From NCBI RefSeq assembly GCF_020144925.1, contig NZ_NSLC01000010.1:90482-154481 (forward strand): a stretch of DNA of 64,000 nucleotides, in the 5' to 3' direction. The number at the start of each line of letters is the position of its first letter. Within the stretch, counting starts at the first letter, position 1. Made by a program: the position numbers and the translations under genes. Under the pieces are notes generated by a model. The model was given only the letters and a program-made list of their open reading frames with translations, had not been told where the DNA came from and ran no database searches. The DNA comes from Afifella sp. IM 167. Lineage in GTDB: Bacteria > Pseudomonadota > Alphaproteobacteria > Rhizobiales > Afifellaceae. This document shows, one piece after another, positions 20,973 to 29,601 of the stretch.

Positions 20973-23939
20973 ATGACCGTGGCATTGATCGGTGCGGCCG
21001 CCTCGCTGATCTCCGTGATTCTTTTTACAGTTCTTGCTTTTGGCGGCCTCTATCAGCTTGGTCTTCTGCGCGAGCAGATGCGCGCGACGCGCGATGACGA
21101 GAAAAAGCGTGCCAGCCTTGGCGTCTGCGACCGCTTCGACAGCGATCCGCTCCTCGAGAAGGCGGCCGACGCCCTCTCCAACTACGCCCTCTCCAATGGC
21201 CGCCGGGCGGAAACCGGCATCTACCGGGACATTGCCGTCCTTATGAAGTTCTTCGACACGATGGCGATTGGCATTCGCCAGGACCTCTATGTCGAGGAAA
21301 TACTTGCCCACCATATGCGCGACGACGTGCGCCGGGTGGTCGAGGTCTATCGTACCGCCTGCACCGCCCGCTTCCGTGCCGAGAAGGACTACGCCGCGGT
21401 CATCGAGCTCGATCGCCGCTGGCAGGCCGGAGAGGCGGCACCTGTGCGGCAGGACTGGTTCCGCGCCGAGCGCGTCTCGACCCGTCCTCAGCTCGTTGCG
21501 GCCGCGCGCCGCGCCGGCGAACCGCTATTTGCCAGGATCGAAGAACGTCAGCCGCTCCTCAAGGGGGCGCCCATGAATGGGGGAACTCTCATGACTGAAC
21601 CCAACGCCGCGCGGACCGGGCCAGCCCCCGCCTCCCACGGCTATGCTTTCCGGAACGGGAGCCAGCCGGCGACGAATGGCGCATTCCGTCCGGCAGCGAG
21701 GCCGGCGGAGACGAAGGCATCCGAACCGCCGAGGACATCGAGCTGGCTCTTCCCGGCGCCCGCCCCGACGAAAGCGGCTGCGGCACCCGTGACGAGCACA
21801 CCGGGGAACGGCAAGAGCTGGCTCTATCCCGCGCCGAAGAGCGCCGAGGCGCCACGGCCGGCCGCGCCGGCGGCGACGCCGGAGCCGCGCACCAGCTGGC
21901 TTTACCGCGCCGCGCCCAAGCCCGTCCCGGCGCAGGAGCCCTCGCAGGAGCAGGCACCCGCAACCACTTCCAGCTGGCTTTTCCGCAAGGCGCCGGCCGC
22001 GCCTCAATCGGCACCCCCTTCCGCAAAGGCCGAGAAGAGCCAGCCGGAGACGAGCTGGGTCTACCGCCTGGTCGCGGAGCCCGCCGAAGAGAAGAAGACG
22101 TCGGGTCTCTCCTCCTGGCTCCAGTTCCTCCGCCCGGCTGCGGCGCCCGCGCCGACCGAGCCTAGGAAGGAGCAGCATTCCGCCCAGAACTCCGCCCCGA
22201 ACTCCGCCCCGAACTCCGCAACGGCCGAGACGAGCTGGCTTTACCGCCAGCGCGCCCCCGAGGCCGCGGCTTCCACCGCCAACTCCGCTGCCGCCGCTGC
22301 GGGTTGGCTCTATCGCAAGGCGAGCGACGCCGTCGCTTCCGCCGCCCACCCCATCATCGAGCACCGCGAGAACGACGAGATGTCACCGGCTTCAGGACCT
22401 GCCGCCTTCCTCGGCTGTCTTTTCTCCACTGGCAACACTGCCACCTCCCACAACGCCATCGAGGCTGAGCCTGCGCGCGCTCCCGAACCGGAAGCTCCGG
22501 TGGGGCCCGAGCCGACCGAGGGTGCCGCCCGCGCCGCTGCCTTCGTGAAGAAGCTCTTCGCCAAGCCCGAGACCGGCACGGACGCCGCCAAGGCGCCGGC
22601 GCCGCGCCCCGCGGCGGCCGCCGCCCGCCCCGCCGGCTCCAGCTGGATCTACGGCGGCGCGACCGCGCAGGCACAGGCGGCCGCCGCGGCGCCAAAGCCG
22701 GCGACGAAGCCCGCCGCCCAGCCGTCTTCCGGCTACTTCTACCGCGCCGCCGCGCCCCAGCCCCAGCCCCAGCAGCAGCCGAAGCCGACCGCAGCCGCCA
22801 GGCCGTTGAGCGCCGGATCGAGCTGGGTCTTCCGCGGCCAGCAGGCATTGGCCGCACAGGCATCCGAAAAGGCCGCCGCCGCTCCGGCGCGCACCGAGGC
22901 GCCGGCCCGTTCGTGGCTTTTCCCGGCGGCCACCGCTCCGGCGAAATCCGCATCCAAGGTCGAGACCCCCAAAGCCGCAGCCACGCAGCCCGAAGCGCCG
23001 AAGGCCGCGGCGCCGGCCGCCCCGAAAGCGAGCTGGCTCTATCGCAGCGCTGCGCCGGCAAAGCCTGCGGCTCCCGCGCCGAAGGCGCCCGAGAAAGCAC
23101 CTGAAAAGCCCGCCGCGCCGCAGCAGAGCTGGCTCTACAGGGCCGCTCCGGCAGCCCCTGCCAAGCCGGCCGAGCCGAAGGCTGCCGCTCCCGCCACGCC
23201 GAAGGCGACCGAAAAGCCCGTGACGCAGTCGAGCTGGCTCTTCCGCGCAGAACCCGCCGCCCCGGCGAAAGCTGCCGCGCCTGCTCCGAAGACCGAGGCG
23301 AAGCCGGCCGAAAAGCCGGCCGCAGGGCCCGCCGCGACCCAGTCGACCTGGCTCTTCCGCGCGGCTCCGGCCGTTCCGGCGAAGCCGGCACCGAAGACGG
23401 CAGCACCCAAGGCTGCCGCACCGAAAGCCGCCGCACCGAAGGTGGCCGAGAAACCGGCTGCGCCGGCCAGCCGGGCCGAGGCGCCCGCAAGCTGGCTCTT
23501 CCGTCCCAACGGGGCCGCCAACGGCCACACCAACGGCGTCTCCACCACCGGTCCGGCGGCCCCGAAACCGCAGCAGCCGCACTCCAACGGCGAGATCAAG
23601 CGGCCGCAGGCGCCCACCGGGATCTTCATGCGGCCTTCCCCGCAGACGAACGGGGCGGCCGTGAACGGAGCCTCCAAGAATGGCGCTTCCATGAACGGCA
23701 CCAGGTCGAACGGCCATGCCCTGAACGGGCATAACGGCATCGCCCATCACGCTTCAGGCATGAACGGAGCCCGGGCCAACGGCCACGCCATGAATGGGAC
23801 CCACGTCAACGGCACGAGCTGGCTCTTCCCGGCCCTTCCCGCCTCGGCGGCAAAGAAGCAGGAAGCACAGCCGGAAGAGAAGGCCCCTGCCGCTCCCGCC
23901 CCCTCCAGCTGGCTCTACCGCCAGCCGCTCGCCCGCTAG
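20973..23939 (+). CDS. Membrane-anchored, low-complexity protein with 18 repeated S-W-L-F/Y motifs
   Basis: 988-residue protein, not recognised as any described family. The ATG at 20973 is chosen because AGAAGGA lies about 9 bases upstream. Layout: a membrane helix at residues 2-29 (VALIGAAASLISVILFTVLA); a helical, charged domain to about 180, resembling DUF4760-type membrane proteins; then a long Ala/Pro/Lys-rich, probably disordered region to the end. Inside that region a short motif, S/T-W-[LVI]-[FY]-[RPG], recurs. Its Trp residues are at 258, 283, 309, 335, 362, 382 (degenerate WLQ), 422, 445, 558, 618, 648, 688, 720, 755, 793, 841, 950 and 980, the last four residues before the end being PLAR. 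Copies without Trp include GYFYR, AAFLGCLF, AAFVKKLF and TGIFMR. Residues about 845-948 are rich in Asn-Gly. Regular spacing of one aromatic motif in a disordered, membrane-tethered chain looks like a multivalent scaffold. Confidence 0.8.
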   Translation: MTVALIGAAASLISVILFTVLAFGGLYQLGLLREQMRATRDDEKKRASLGVCDRFDSDPLLEKAADALSNYALSNGRRAETGIYRDIAVLMKFFDTMAIGIRQDLYVEEILAHHMRDDVRRVVEVYRTACTARFRAEKDYAAVIELDRRWQAGEAAPVRQDWFRAERVSTRPQLVAAARRAGEPLFARIEERQPLLKGAPMNGGTLMTEPNAARTGPAPASHGYAFRNGSQPATNGAFRPAARPAETKASEPPRTSSWLFPAPAPTKAAAAPVTSTPGNGKSWLYPAPKSAEAPRPAAPAATPEPRTSWLYRAAPKPVPAQEPSQEQAPATTSSWLFRKAPAAPQSAPPSAKAEKSQPETSWVYRLVAEPAEEKKTSGLSSWLQFLRPAAAPAPTEPRKEQHSAQNSAPNSAPNSATAETSWLYRQRAPEAAASTANSAAAAAGWLYRKASDAVASAAHPIIEHRENDEMSPASGPAAFLGCLFSTGNTATSHNAIEAEPARAPEPEAPVGPEPTEGAARAAAFVKKLFAKPETGTDAAKAPAPRPAAAAARPAGSSWIYGGATAQAQAAAAAPKPATKPAAQPSSGYFYRAAAPQPQPQQQPKPTAAARPLSAGSSWVFRGQQALAAQASEKAAAAPARTEAPARSWLFPAATAPAKSASKVETPKAAATQPEAPKAAAPAAPKASWLYRSAAPAKPAAPAPKAPEKAPEKPAAPQQSWLYRAAPAAPAKPAEPKAAAPATPKATEKPVTQSSWLFRAEPAAPAKAAAPAPKTEAKPAEKPAAGPAATQSTWLFRAAPAVPAKPAPKTAAPKAAAPKAAAPKVAEKPAAPASRAEAPASWLFRPNGAANGHTNGVSTTGPAAPKPQQPHSNGEIKRPQAPTGIFMRPSPQTNGAAVNGASKNGASMNGTRSNGHALNGHNGIAHHASGMNGARANGHAMNGTHVNGTSWLFPALPASAAKKQEAQPEEKAPAAPAPSSWLYRQPLAR

Positions 23940-23948
23940 GGGACAACG

Positions 23949-23980
23949 AAAAAAGGCGCGCCGGAAGGACCGGCGCGCCT
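23949..23980 (-). terminator. Rho-independent terminator for sdhB
   Basis: An 11-bp GC stem (AGGCGCGCCGG / CCGGCGCGCCT, 5-base loop) with a run of six A on its left side, which reads as six T on the minus strand. It therefore ends leftward transcription from sdhB. On the plus strand only CTTC follows the stem, so it would be weak for the repeat-protein gene that stops at 23939. Confidence 0.8.
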
Positions 23981-24075
23981 CTTCAAAGAGCCGGGATATA
24001 CCGGCGAACGTTCTAGCGCTCGCGCCGCTTTGAAGCCGGCGAGGCCGGCAAGCGAGGAGAGCAGGCTGACGGGCG

Positions 24076-24852
24076 CTAGACGCGCCGCTCCACCATCTTC
24101 TTCTTGATCTCGGCGATGGCCTTGGCGGGGTTCAGCCCCTTCGGGCAGACCTGCACGCAATTGAGAATGGTGTGGCAGCGATAGAGCCGGAACGGGTCTT
24201 CCAGCTGGTCGAGCCGTTCGCCGGTGCGTTCGTCGCGGGAATCGGCGATCCAGCGCCAGGCCTGAAGGAGAGCCGCCGGGCCGAGATACCGCTCCGGGTT
24301 CCACCAGTAGCTGGGGCAGGCCGTCGTGCAGCAGGCACACAGGATGCACTCGTAATAGCCGTCGAGCCTTTCGCGGTCTTCGCGGCTCTGCCGCCATTCC
24401 TTCTCGGGCATCGGCGAGACCGTCTGCAGCCAGGGCTCGATCAGCGCGTGCTGGGCGTAGAAGCGCGTGAGATCCGGCACGAGATCCTTCACCACCGGCA
24501 TGTGCGGCAGCGGATAGACCTTCACCGCGCCCTTCACCTCGTCCCAGCCCTTGATGCAGGCGAGCGTGTTGGAGCCGTCGATGTTCATGGCGCAGGAGCC
24601 GCAGATGCCCTCGCGGCAGGAGCGGCGGAGCGTGAGCGTCGGATCGACCTTGTTCTTGATCCACAAGAGCGCGTCGAGGACCATCGGCCCGCAATCGTCG
24701 ATATCGACCCAGTAGGTGTCGAGGCGCGGATTTTCCTCATCGTCCGGATCCCAGCGATAGATGCGGAATTCCTTCAGATGCTGGGAATCGGGCTTCGGCC
24801 AGGACTTGCCCTGGTGAACGACGGAATTCTTCGGAAGAGTAACCTGGACCAT
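24076..24852 (-). CDS. sdhB: Succinate dehydrogenase iron-sulfur subunit
   Basis: Iron-sulfur subunit of complex II, carrying electrons from SdhA's FAD to ubiquinone. 258 residues. [2Fe-2S] ligands: [14 protein letters not shown] and NTLACIKG. [4Fe-4S] and [3Fe-4S] ligands: [16 protein letters not shown] and [17 protein letters not shown]. Normally sdhC, sdhD and sdhA lie directly upstream; here the upstream neighbour is a divergent TPP enzyme gene, so sdhB stands alone. The terminator at 23949-23980 follows. The protein itself looks intact, so the other subunits must be encoded elsewhere. Confidence 0.97.
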   Translation of the reverse strand: MVQVTLPKNSVVHQGKSWPKPDSQHLKEFRIYRWDPDDEENPRLDTYWVDIDDCGPMVLDALLWIKNKVDPTLTLRRSCREGICGSCAMNIDGSNTLACIKGWDEVKGAVKVYPLPHMPVVKDLVPDLTRFYAQHALIEPWLQTVSPMPEKEWRQSREDRERLDGYYECILCACCTTACPSYWWNPERYLGPAALLQAWRWIADSRDERTGERLDQLEDPFRLYRCHTILNCVQVCPKGLNPAKAIAEIKKKMVERRV

Positions 24853-25052
24853 CTCGATTTCGTCTGCTGGAAAGTGACGGGTGGGCTTGGCCTAACCTGT
24901 GCTGCAAATGCGAAGGCGTCAACGTCTGAGGGCCGCCATGCCGTTCCGTAAGCGCGTTCCGGCGCCGCAGCTTGCCCGCCGATCTCTTGCGCCGGCGCGC
25001 GCTTGCGCGCAAGAGAGCGCCACGTGAACGAGGCCGGAGTAGTCGTCGGACC

Positions 25053-26744
25053 ATGAATGATCAAGCGGGAAGCGCCGCCGCCCTTCGCATGCGCACGGGC
25101 GGCCAGATTCTGATCGACCAGCTGCTTGCGCAGGGCGTCAAGGCGATAAGCTGCGTGCCGGGCGAAAGCTACCTCGCCGCGCTCGATGCACTCCACGGCT
25201 CGAAAATCGACGTCGTCACATGCCGCAACGAGGGCGGCGCCGCGATGATGGCGGAGGCCGTCGGCAAGCTGACCGGGCGGCCCGGCATCTGCTTCGTCAC
25301 CCGCGGGCCTGGCGCCACCAATGCCGCACACGGCGTCCACATCGCCGCACATGATTCGACCCCCATGATCCTCCTCATCGGCCAGGTGGAGCGCGCCATG
25401 CGCCATCGCGAGGCCTTCCAGGAGATCGACTACGGCCAGATGTTCGGCGACGTCGCCAAATGGGTCGTCGAGGTGAACGAAGCGAGCCGCCTGCCGGAAT
25501 TCCTTGCCCGTGCCTTCCGCATCGCCATGCAGGGCAGGCCGGGGCCGGTGGTCATGTCGCTGCCGGAGGACATGCTGGTCGAGAAAGCCGCCGTCGCCGA
25601 CGCGCCCTATGTCGAGCCGGCCGACAGCGCGCCTTCGCCCGCCGATCTTTCCCGTTTCGCCGGGCTCCTGGCCGAGGCGCGCCGGCCGATCGCGATTCTG
25701 GGTGGCTCGCGCTGGAGCGAGAAGGCCTCGGCCGATTTCGCCGCCTTTGCCGAGAGGACCGGGCTACCGGTCGCGACCTCGTTTCGCCGCGCCCATCTCT
25801 TTCCCGCCGAGCATCCGAACTATGCCGGCGATCTCGGCATCGGCCCGAACCCGAAGCTCTTCGAGCGGGTGAAGGAGGCCGATCTCATCCTTCTCCTCGG
25901 CGGACGGCTCGCGGAGATGCCTTCCGGCGGCTACACGCTCCTCGACGTGCCAACGCCGCGCCAGAGGCTCGTGCACGTTCACCCAGGCGCGGAGGAGCTC
26001 GGCCGGGTCTATCAGCCGGCATTGGCCATCCAGGCGAGCCCCACGGCCTTCGTGGAGGCGCTTGCGGGCACCGCGCTCAATGTCGGCCCGGCGGCCCAGC
26101 AGGCCGGCGCCACGCATCAGGAGTATCTCGATTTTTCCGGCACGCCGCTGAAGGTGCCCGGCGCCTTCCAGTACGCCGAGGCGATGGTGTGGCTGCGCGA
26201 GCGGCTGGGCCCCGACGCCATCATCTGCAACGGCGCCGGCAACTATGCTGCCTGGATCCACCGCTTCTACCGCTTCCGCCGGTTTGCGACGCAGCTCGCC
26301 CCGGTCTCCGGCTCCATGGGCTACGGCGTGCCCGCGGCGGTCATGGCCAAGCGCCTCTATCCGGAGCGGAACGTGGTCGCTTTCGCCGGCGACGGCTGCT
26401 TCCTGATGAACGGCCAGGAATTCGCCACCGCGGTCCAGCACGGCATCGCCGTCATCGTCGTCGTCGTCGACAATTCCATGTACGGCACCATCCGCATGCA
26501 TCAGGAGAGCCGTTATCCAGACCGGGTCTCGGCAACGGACCTTTCCAACCCCGATTTCGCCGCCCTGGCCCGGGCCTATGGCGGCCATGGCGAGACGGTG
26601 GAGACCACCGAGGAGTTCGCGCACGCCTTCGAACGCGCCCTCGCCGCGAAGAAGGCCGCGATCATCCATTGCAGGCTCGATCCGGAAGCCATCACGCCGG
26701 CCAAAACGCTCACCCAGCTGCGCGCCAGCAAGGTGTCCAACTGA
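25053..26744 (+). CDS. Thiamine-diphosphate enzyme, acetolactate synthase-like
   Basis: 563-residue TPP-dependent enzyme of the acetolactate synthase / glyoxylate carboligase / oxalyl-CoA decarboxylase superfamily. The ATG at 25053 begins MNDQAGSAAALRMRTGGQIL. The Glu that activates TPP is in CRNEGGAAMMAEAV; the TPP/Mg site is AGDGCFLMNGQEFATAVQHG with DNSMYGTIRMHQ. The protein is catabolic-type: there is no accompanying small regulatory subunit gene (ilvH), so it is unlikely to be the biosynthetic acetolactate synthase. The substrate is open. An MBL-fold hydrolase follows 60 bases later on the same strand, probably in one transcript. Confidence 0.8.
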   Translation: MNDQAGSAAALRMRTGGQILIDQLLAQGVKAISCVPGESYLAALDALHGSKIDVVTCRNEGGAAMMAEAVGKLTGRPGICFVTRGPGATNAAHGVHIAAHDSTPMILLIGQVERAMRHREAFQEIDYGQMFGDVAKWVVEVNEASRLPEFLARAFRIAMQGRPGPVVMSLPEDMLVEKAAVADAPYVEPADSAPSPADLSRFAGLLAEARRPIAILGGSRWSEKASADFAAFAERTGLPVATSFRRAHLFPAEHPNYAGDLGIGPNPKLFERVKEADLILLLGGRLAEMPSGGYTLLDVPTPRQRLVHVHPGAEELGRVYQPALAIQASPTAFVEALAGTALNVGPAAQQAGATHQEYLDFSGTPLKVPGAFQYAEAMVWLRERLGPDAIICNGAGNYAAWIHRFYRFRRFATQLAPVSGSMGYGVPAAVMAKRLYPERNVVAFAGDGCFLMNGQEFATAVQHGIAVIVVVVDNSMYGTIRMHQESRYPDRVSATDLSNPDFAALARAYGGHGETVETTEEFAHAFERALAAKKAAIIHCRLDPEAITPAKTLTQLRASKVSN

Positions 26745-26804
26745 TATATAAGCATTTGCAGAGATAGGGAAATTTGGGCGTCGAAGGCCGAGACGGGAGA
26801 ATCA

Positions 26805-27701
26805 GTGGCTGAGCTGAGTTTCAATCGGGACCTTGAAGGCGAGGCCGGCGAAGTCGTCCGCCTTTCGCCGTTCATTCGCAGGGTCCTGGCGCCCAATCCG
26901 AGCCCCTTCACCTTCCGGGGCACCTGCACCTACATCGTCGGCAGCGGCAAGGTCGCCATCATCGATCCCGGCCCGGCCGACGAGGCGCACCTTCGCGCGC
27001 TGCGCGATGCCGTCGGGCAGGAGACGGTCTCGCATATCGTCCTCACCCATACGCACCGCGACCATTTTCCGCTCGCCATTCCGCTCGCCGAGGCGACGGG
27101 GGCGCCGATCGTCGGCTGTCCGAAACCGCGCGCCGTGCTCGCGCCACCGGTCGGTGCAGCGCCCCTGCCGGCCTACGAGCCGGACCGGATTCTCGCCGAT
27201 GGCGAGCGGCTTGAAGGCGAGGGTTTCACGCTGACCGCCGTCGCGACCCCCGGCCATGCCTCCAACCACCTCTGCTTCGCGCTCGCCGAGGAACCCGGCA
27301 CCCTCTTTTCCGGCGATCATGTCATGGCATGGTCGACCTCTGTGGTGATCCCGCCCGACGGCGATATGTCGGAGTATCTCGCCTCGCTACGCCTGCTGCT
27401 GGAACGCGACGACACGATCTACTGGCCGGGGCACGGTGGGCCGGTGCGCGAGCCGAAGCGCTTCGTGCGCGCCCTCCTGCAGCATCGGCGCCAGCGCGAG
27501 GCCGCCATCCTGAAGGCGCTCGGCTTGACGCCCCGCTCCATCGACGAGATCGTCTCCGAGATCTATCGGAAGCTTCCCCCGGCGCTCTTCGAGCCGGCAG
27601 CGCAGTCGACACTGGCGCATCTGCAGGCGCTGGTGCGGCGAGGCGAGGTGTCGGTGGAGGACGGCGAACCGTTGCGGGGTGCCCGCTACCGGCTGAGCTA
27701 A
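26805..27701 (+). CDS. MBL-fold metallo-hydrolase (LACTB2-like)
   Basis: 298-residue metallo-beta-lactamase-fold protein. It starts with GTG at 26805, preceded by CGGGAGA. Metal ligands are visible in LTHTHRDHFPLA (HxHxDH), GHASNHLCFAL, FSGDHVMAWS and WPGHGGPV. After the catalytic domain there is a small C-terminal winged-helix domain (LPPALFEPAAQSTLAHLQ, LVRRGEV), the arrangement of the LACTB2/glyoxalase-II-like group that hydrolyses thioesters or nucleic acids. It follows the TPP enzyme gene. A broken copy of its C-terminal end is found at 31703-31837. Confidence 0.88.
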   Translation: MAELSFNRDLEGEAGEVVRLSPFIRRVLAPNPSPFTFRGTCTYIVGSGKVAIIDPGPADEAHLRALRDAVGQETVSHIVLTHTHRDHFPLAIPLAEATGAPIVGCPKPRAVLAPPVGAAPLPAYEPDRILADGERLEGEGFTLTAVATPGHASNHLCFALAEEPGTLFSGDHVMAWSTSVVIPPDGDMSEYLASLRLLLERDDTIYWPGHGGPVREPKRFVRALLQHRRQREAAILKALGLTPRSIDEIVSEIYRKLPPALFEPAAQSTLAHLQALVRRGEVSVEDGEPLRGARYRLS

Positions 27702-27951
27702 GGCCGAGGCCGCCACCTCCCGCTAATCGGCAAGCGCCTGGAGGGCGAGGCCGGCCGCAACCCTGCCGAAAAAAGCCACCCGAGATAAAGCACAAAACGG
27801 GCGGGCGGACGGCGCGGAGCAAGGAGATATCTTGAGATCTATCGAAATTACAGAACGGCGAGCGCTCCTTGAGGCGCCCGCGGCGGTCCCTCTCCGATCG
27901 TTGGCTTCGTTCTGCTTGCGGCACTCCGCCCGGCAGGTCTGAGCTTTTGGG

Positions 27952-29469
27952 CTACGTCCGGGCAGGAAGATGCCGGAAGGCCCATTCGTTGTAGCCTTCC
28001 GTGCCGCGATACCAGGGGGTCGCATCATCCGGCGTCTCGCCGTGGTTCCAGCGCGTCGCATGCCCTACGCCAGCCGCTTCCAGGATGAAGAGCCGCCTGC
28101 GCCGGTCCTGATGGATGTCCTGCCAGAGCGCCTGACTGTCCCATTTCTGGCGAGCCTGCCCGGCGAAACGGTTCACGACTTCAGCGTATTCCGGATCGGC
28201 CGCCAGGTTCCTGCGCTCGTCGGGGTCGGCCTCGATCTCGAAGAGCAGCGGCGGGTCGACTTCCGAATGAAGATACTTGAACCGGCCCTGCCGGATCATG
28301 AGGATCGGAGCCGGCGTCGCCTCGGCGAGGTATTCGGCGTAGACCGCCCGATCCTGGGAAAGTTGCGCGTCGTCCAGGTACGGCGTCAGATCGATACCGT
28401 CGAGCGGCTCCACCGGGCTCGTCCAGCCGGCCCCCTCGGCAAGGCCCATGAAGGTGGGCAGAAGATCGACGAGCGAGGCGAGGCCGTTGACGCGCTTCGG
28501 CGATTTCCCCGGGGCCGCGATGAGCAGAGGCACCCGAACCGATGGCTCGAAGAAGTGCTTCTTGAACCACATGCCGCGCTCGCCGAGCATCTCGCCGTGG
28601 TCGGAGGTGAACACAATCGCCGTGTTCTCGGCAAGGCCCGCCTCTTCCAGCGCGAAGAGCAGCTGACCGAGCTTGTCGTCGATATAGCTGATTGAGCCGT
28701 AATAGGCGCGCCGCGCGCGGCGGATATCCTCGGCCGCGAACTCCACGCCGAGCAGCGCGAAACTTTCCAGAAGCCGCAGCGAATGCGCGTCCTGTTCTTC
28801 GGGATCGAGCGCCGCCGTGCGCGGCATCGGAATCTCGGCGTCTTCGTAAAGCTCCCAGTATTCCGGCCGGCAGAGATAAGGATCGTGCGGATGGGTCCAC
28901 GACACCTGCAGGAAGAACGGCCGATCGTCTTCCTCGTCGCGGGCCACTTCGTAAAAATACTGCTGCGCCTCGAAGGTGACGCGGTCATCGTAATCCATCT
29001 GGACGGTCCGGCCGGCGACACCCGACACCGTCACGGCCCTTGTATCGTTGGTCTCGCGCTTGGAAAGCCCGCTCTCCCTCGGCACCCAGGAATAGTCCGC
29101 CGGATAGACGTCGGGCGTCAGGCGGCGCTCGAAGCCGTGGAACTGATCGGGGCCGATGAAGTGCATCTTGCCGGAAAGCGCGGTCTTGTAGCCGGCGCGA
29201 CGCAGATAATGCGCATATGTCGGCACCGACGCGCGCATATCGGCGGCGTTGTCATAGGCCCCGATGCTGGAGCAGAGCTGCCCGGTCGCCATCGAAAACC
29301 GCGACGGCGCGCAGAGAGGAAAGTTGCAATAGGCGCGCTCGAACACGGCGCCGCGCGCGGCGAGCCGGTCCAGATTGGGCGCATGGCAGATTTTGTCGCC
29401 GTAAGCGCGCAGCGACTCCGCCATGAGCTGGTCGACCTGGACGAAGAGAATGTTGAGTCTGTCGTTCAT
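27952..29469 (-). CDS. betC: Choline-sulfatase
   Basis: Hydrolyses choline-O-sulfate to choline and sulfate, feeding glycine betaine synthesis. 505 residues from the ATG at 29469 (MNDRLNILFVQVDQLMAESL). The sulfatase signature is C53-A-P-S-R, with Cys53 expected to become formylglycine; metal ligands sit in the N-terminal VDQ and in TSDHGEMLGE. The sequence order (LSGKMHFIGPDQFHGFE, TPDVYPADYSW) closely follows rhizobial BetC rather than arylsulfatases. It is paired with a proX gene upstream and a divergent LysR gene, the usual choline sulfate cluster, but betA and betB are not in the window. Confidence 0.88.
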   Translation of the reverse strand: MNDRLNILFVQVDQLMAESLRAYGDKICHAPNLDRLAARGAVFERAYCNFPLCAPSRFSMATGQLCSSIGAYDNAADMRASVPTYAHYLRRAGYKTALSGKMHFIGPDQFHGFERRLTPDVYPADYSWVPRESGLSKRETNDTRAVTVSGVAGRTVQMDYDDRVTFEAQQYFYEVARDEEDDRPFFLQVSWTHPHDPYLCRPEYWELYEDAEIPMPRTAALDPEEQDAHSLRLLESFALLGVEFAAEDIRRARRAYYGSISYIDDKLGQLLFALEEAGLAENTAIVFTSDHGEMLGERGMWFKKHFFEPSVRVPLLIAAPGKSPKRVNGLASLVDLLPTFMGLAEGAGWTSPVEPLDGIDLTPYLDDAQLSQDRAVYAEYLAEATPAPILMIRQGRFKYLHSEVDPPLLFEIEADPDERRNLAADPEYAEVVNRFAGQARQKWDSQALWQDIHQDRRRRLFILEAAGVGHATRWNHGETPDDATPWYRGTEGYNEWAFRHLPART

Positions 29470-29601
29470 TGGGTTGTCCTTCAGGCCTCCTTGGGCCTGA
29501 TCCTCGACGGGCGCAGCCTGCGACGCCACGAAACGAATGTGCGTTGAGGCCACGCCTTTTTGCTCTTGAATGCTCCCGCTCCACCCTGAGGGCGGCCGGC
29601 C

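Noticed and set aside
22392..23750. Minus-strand frame opposite the scaffold gene, Gly/Arg-rich
   Set aside because: Its composition follows directly from the Ala/Pro codons on the plus strand. There is no start signal and no family match.
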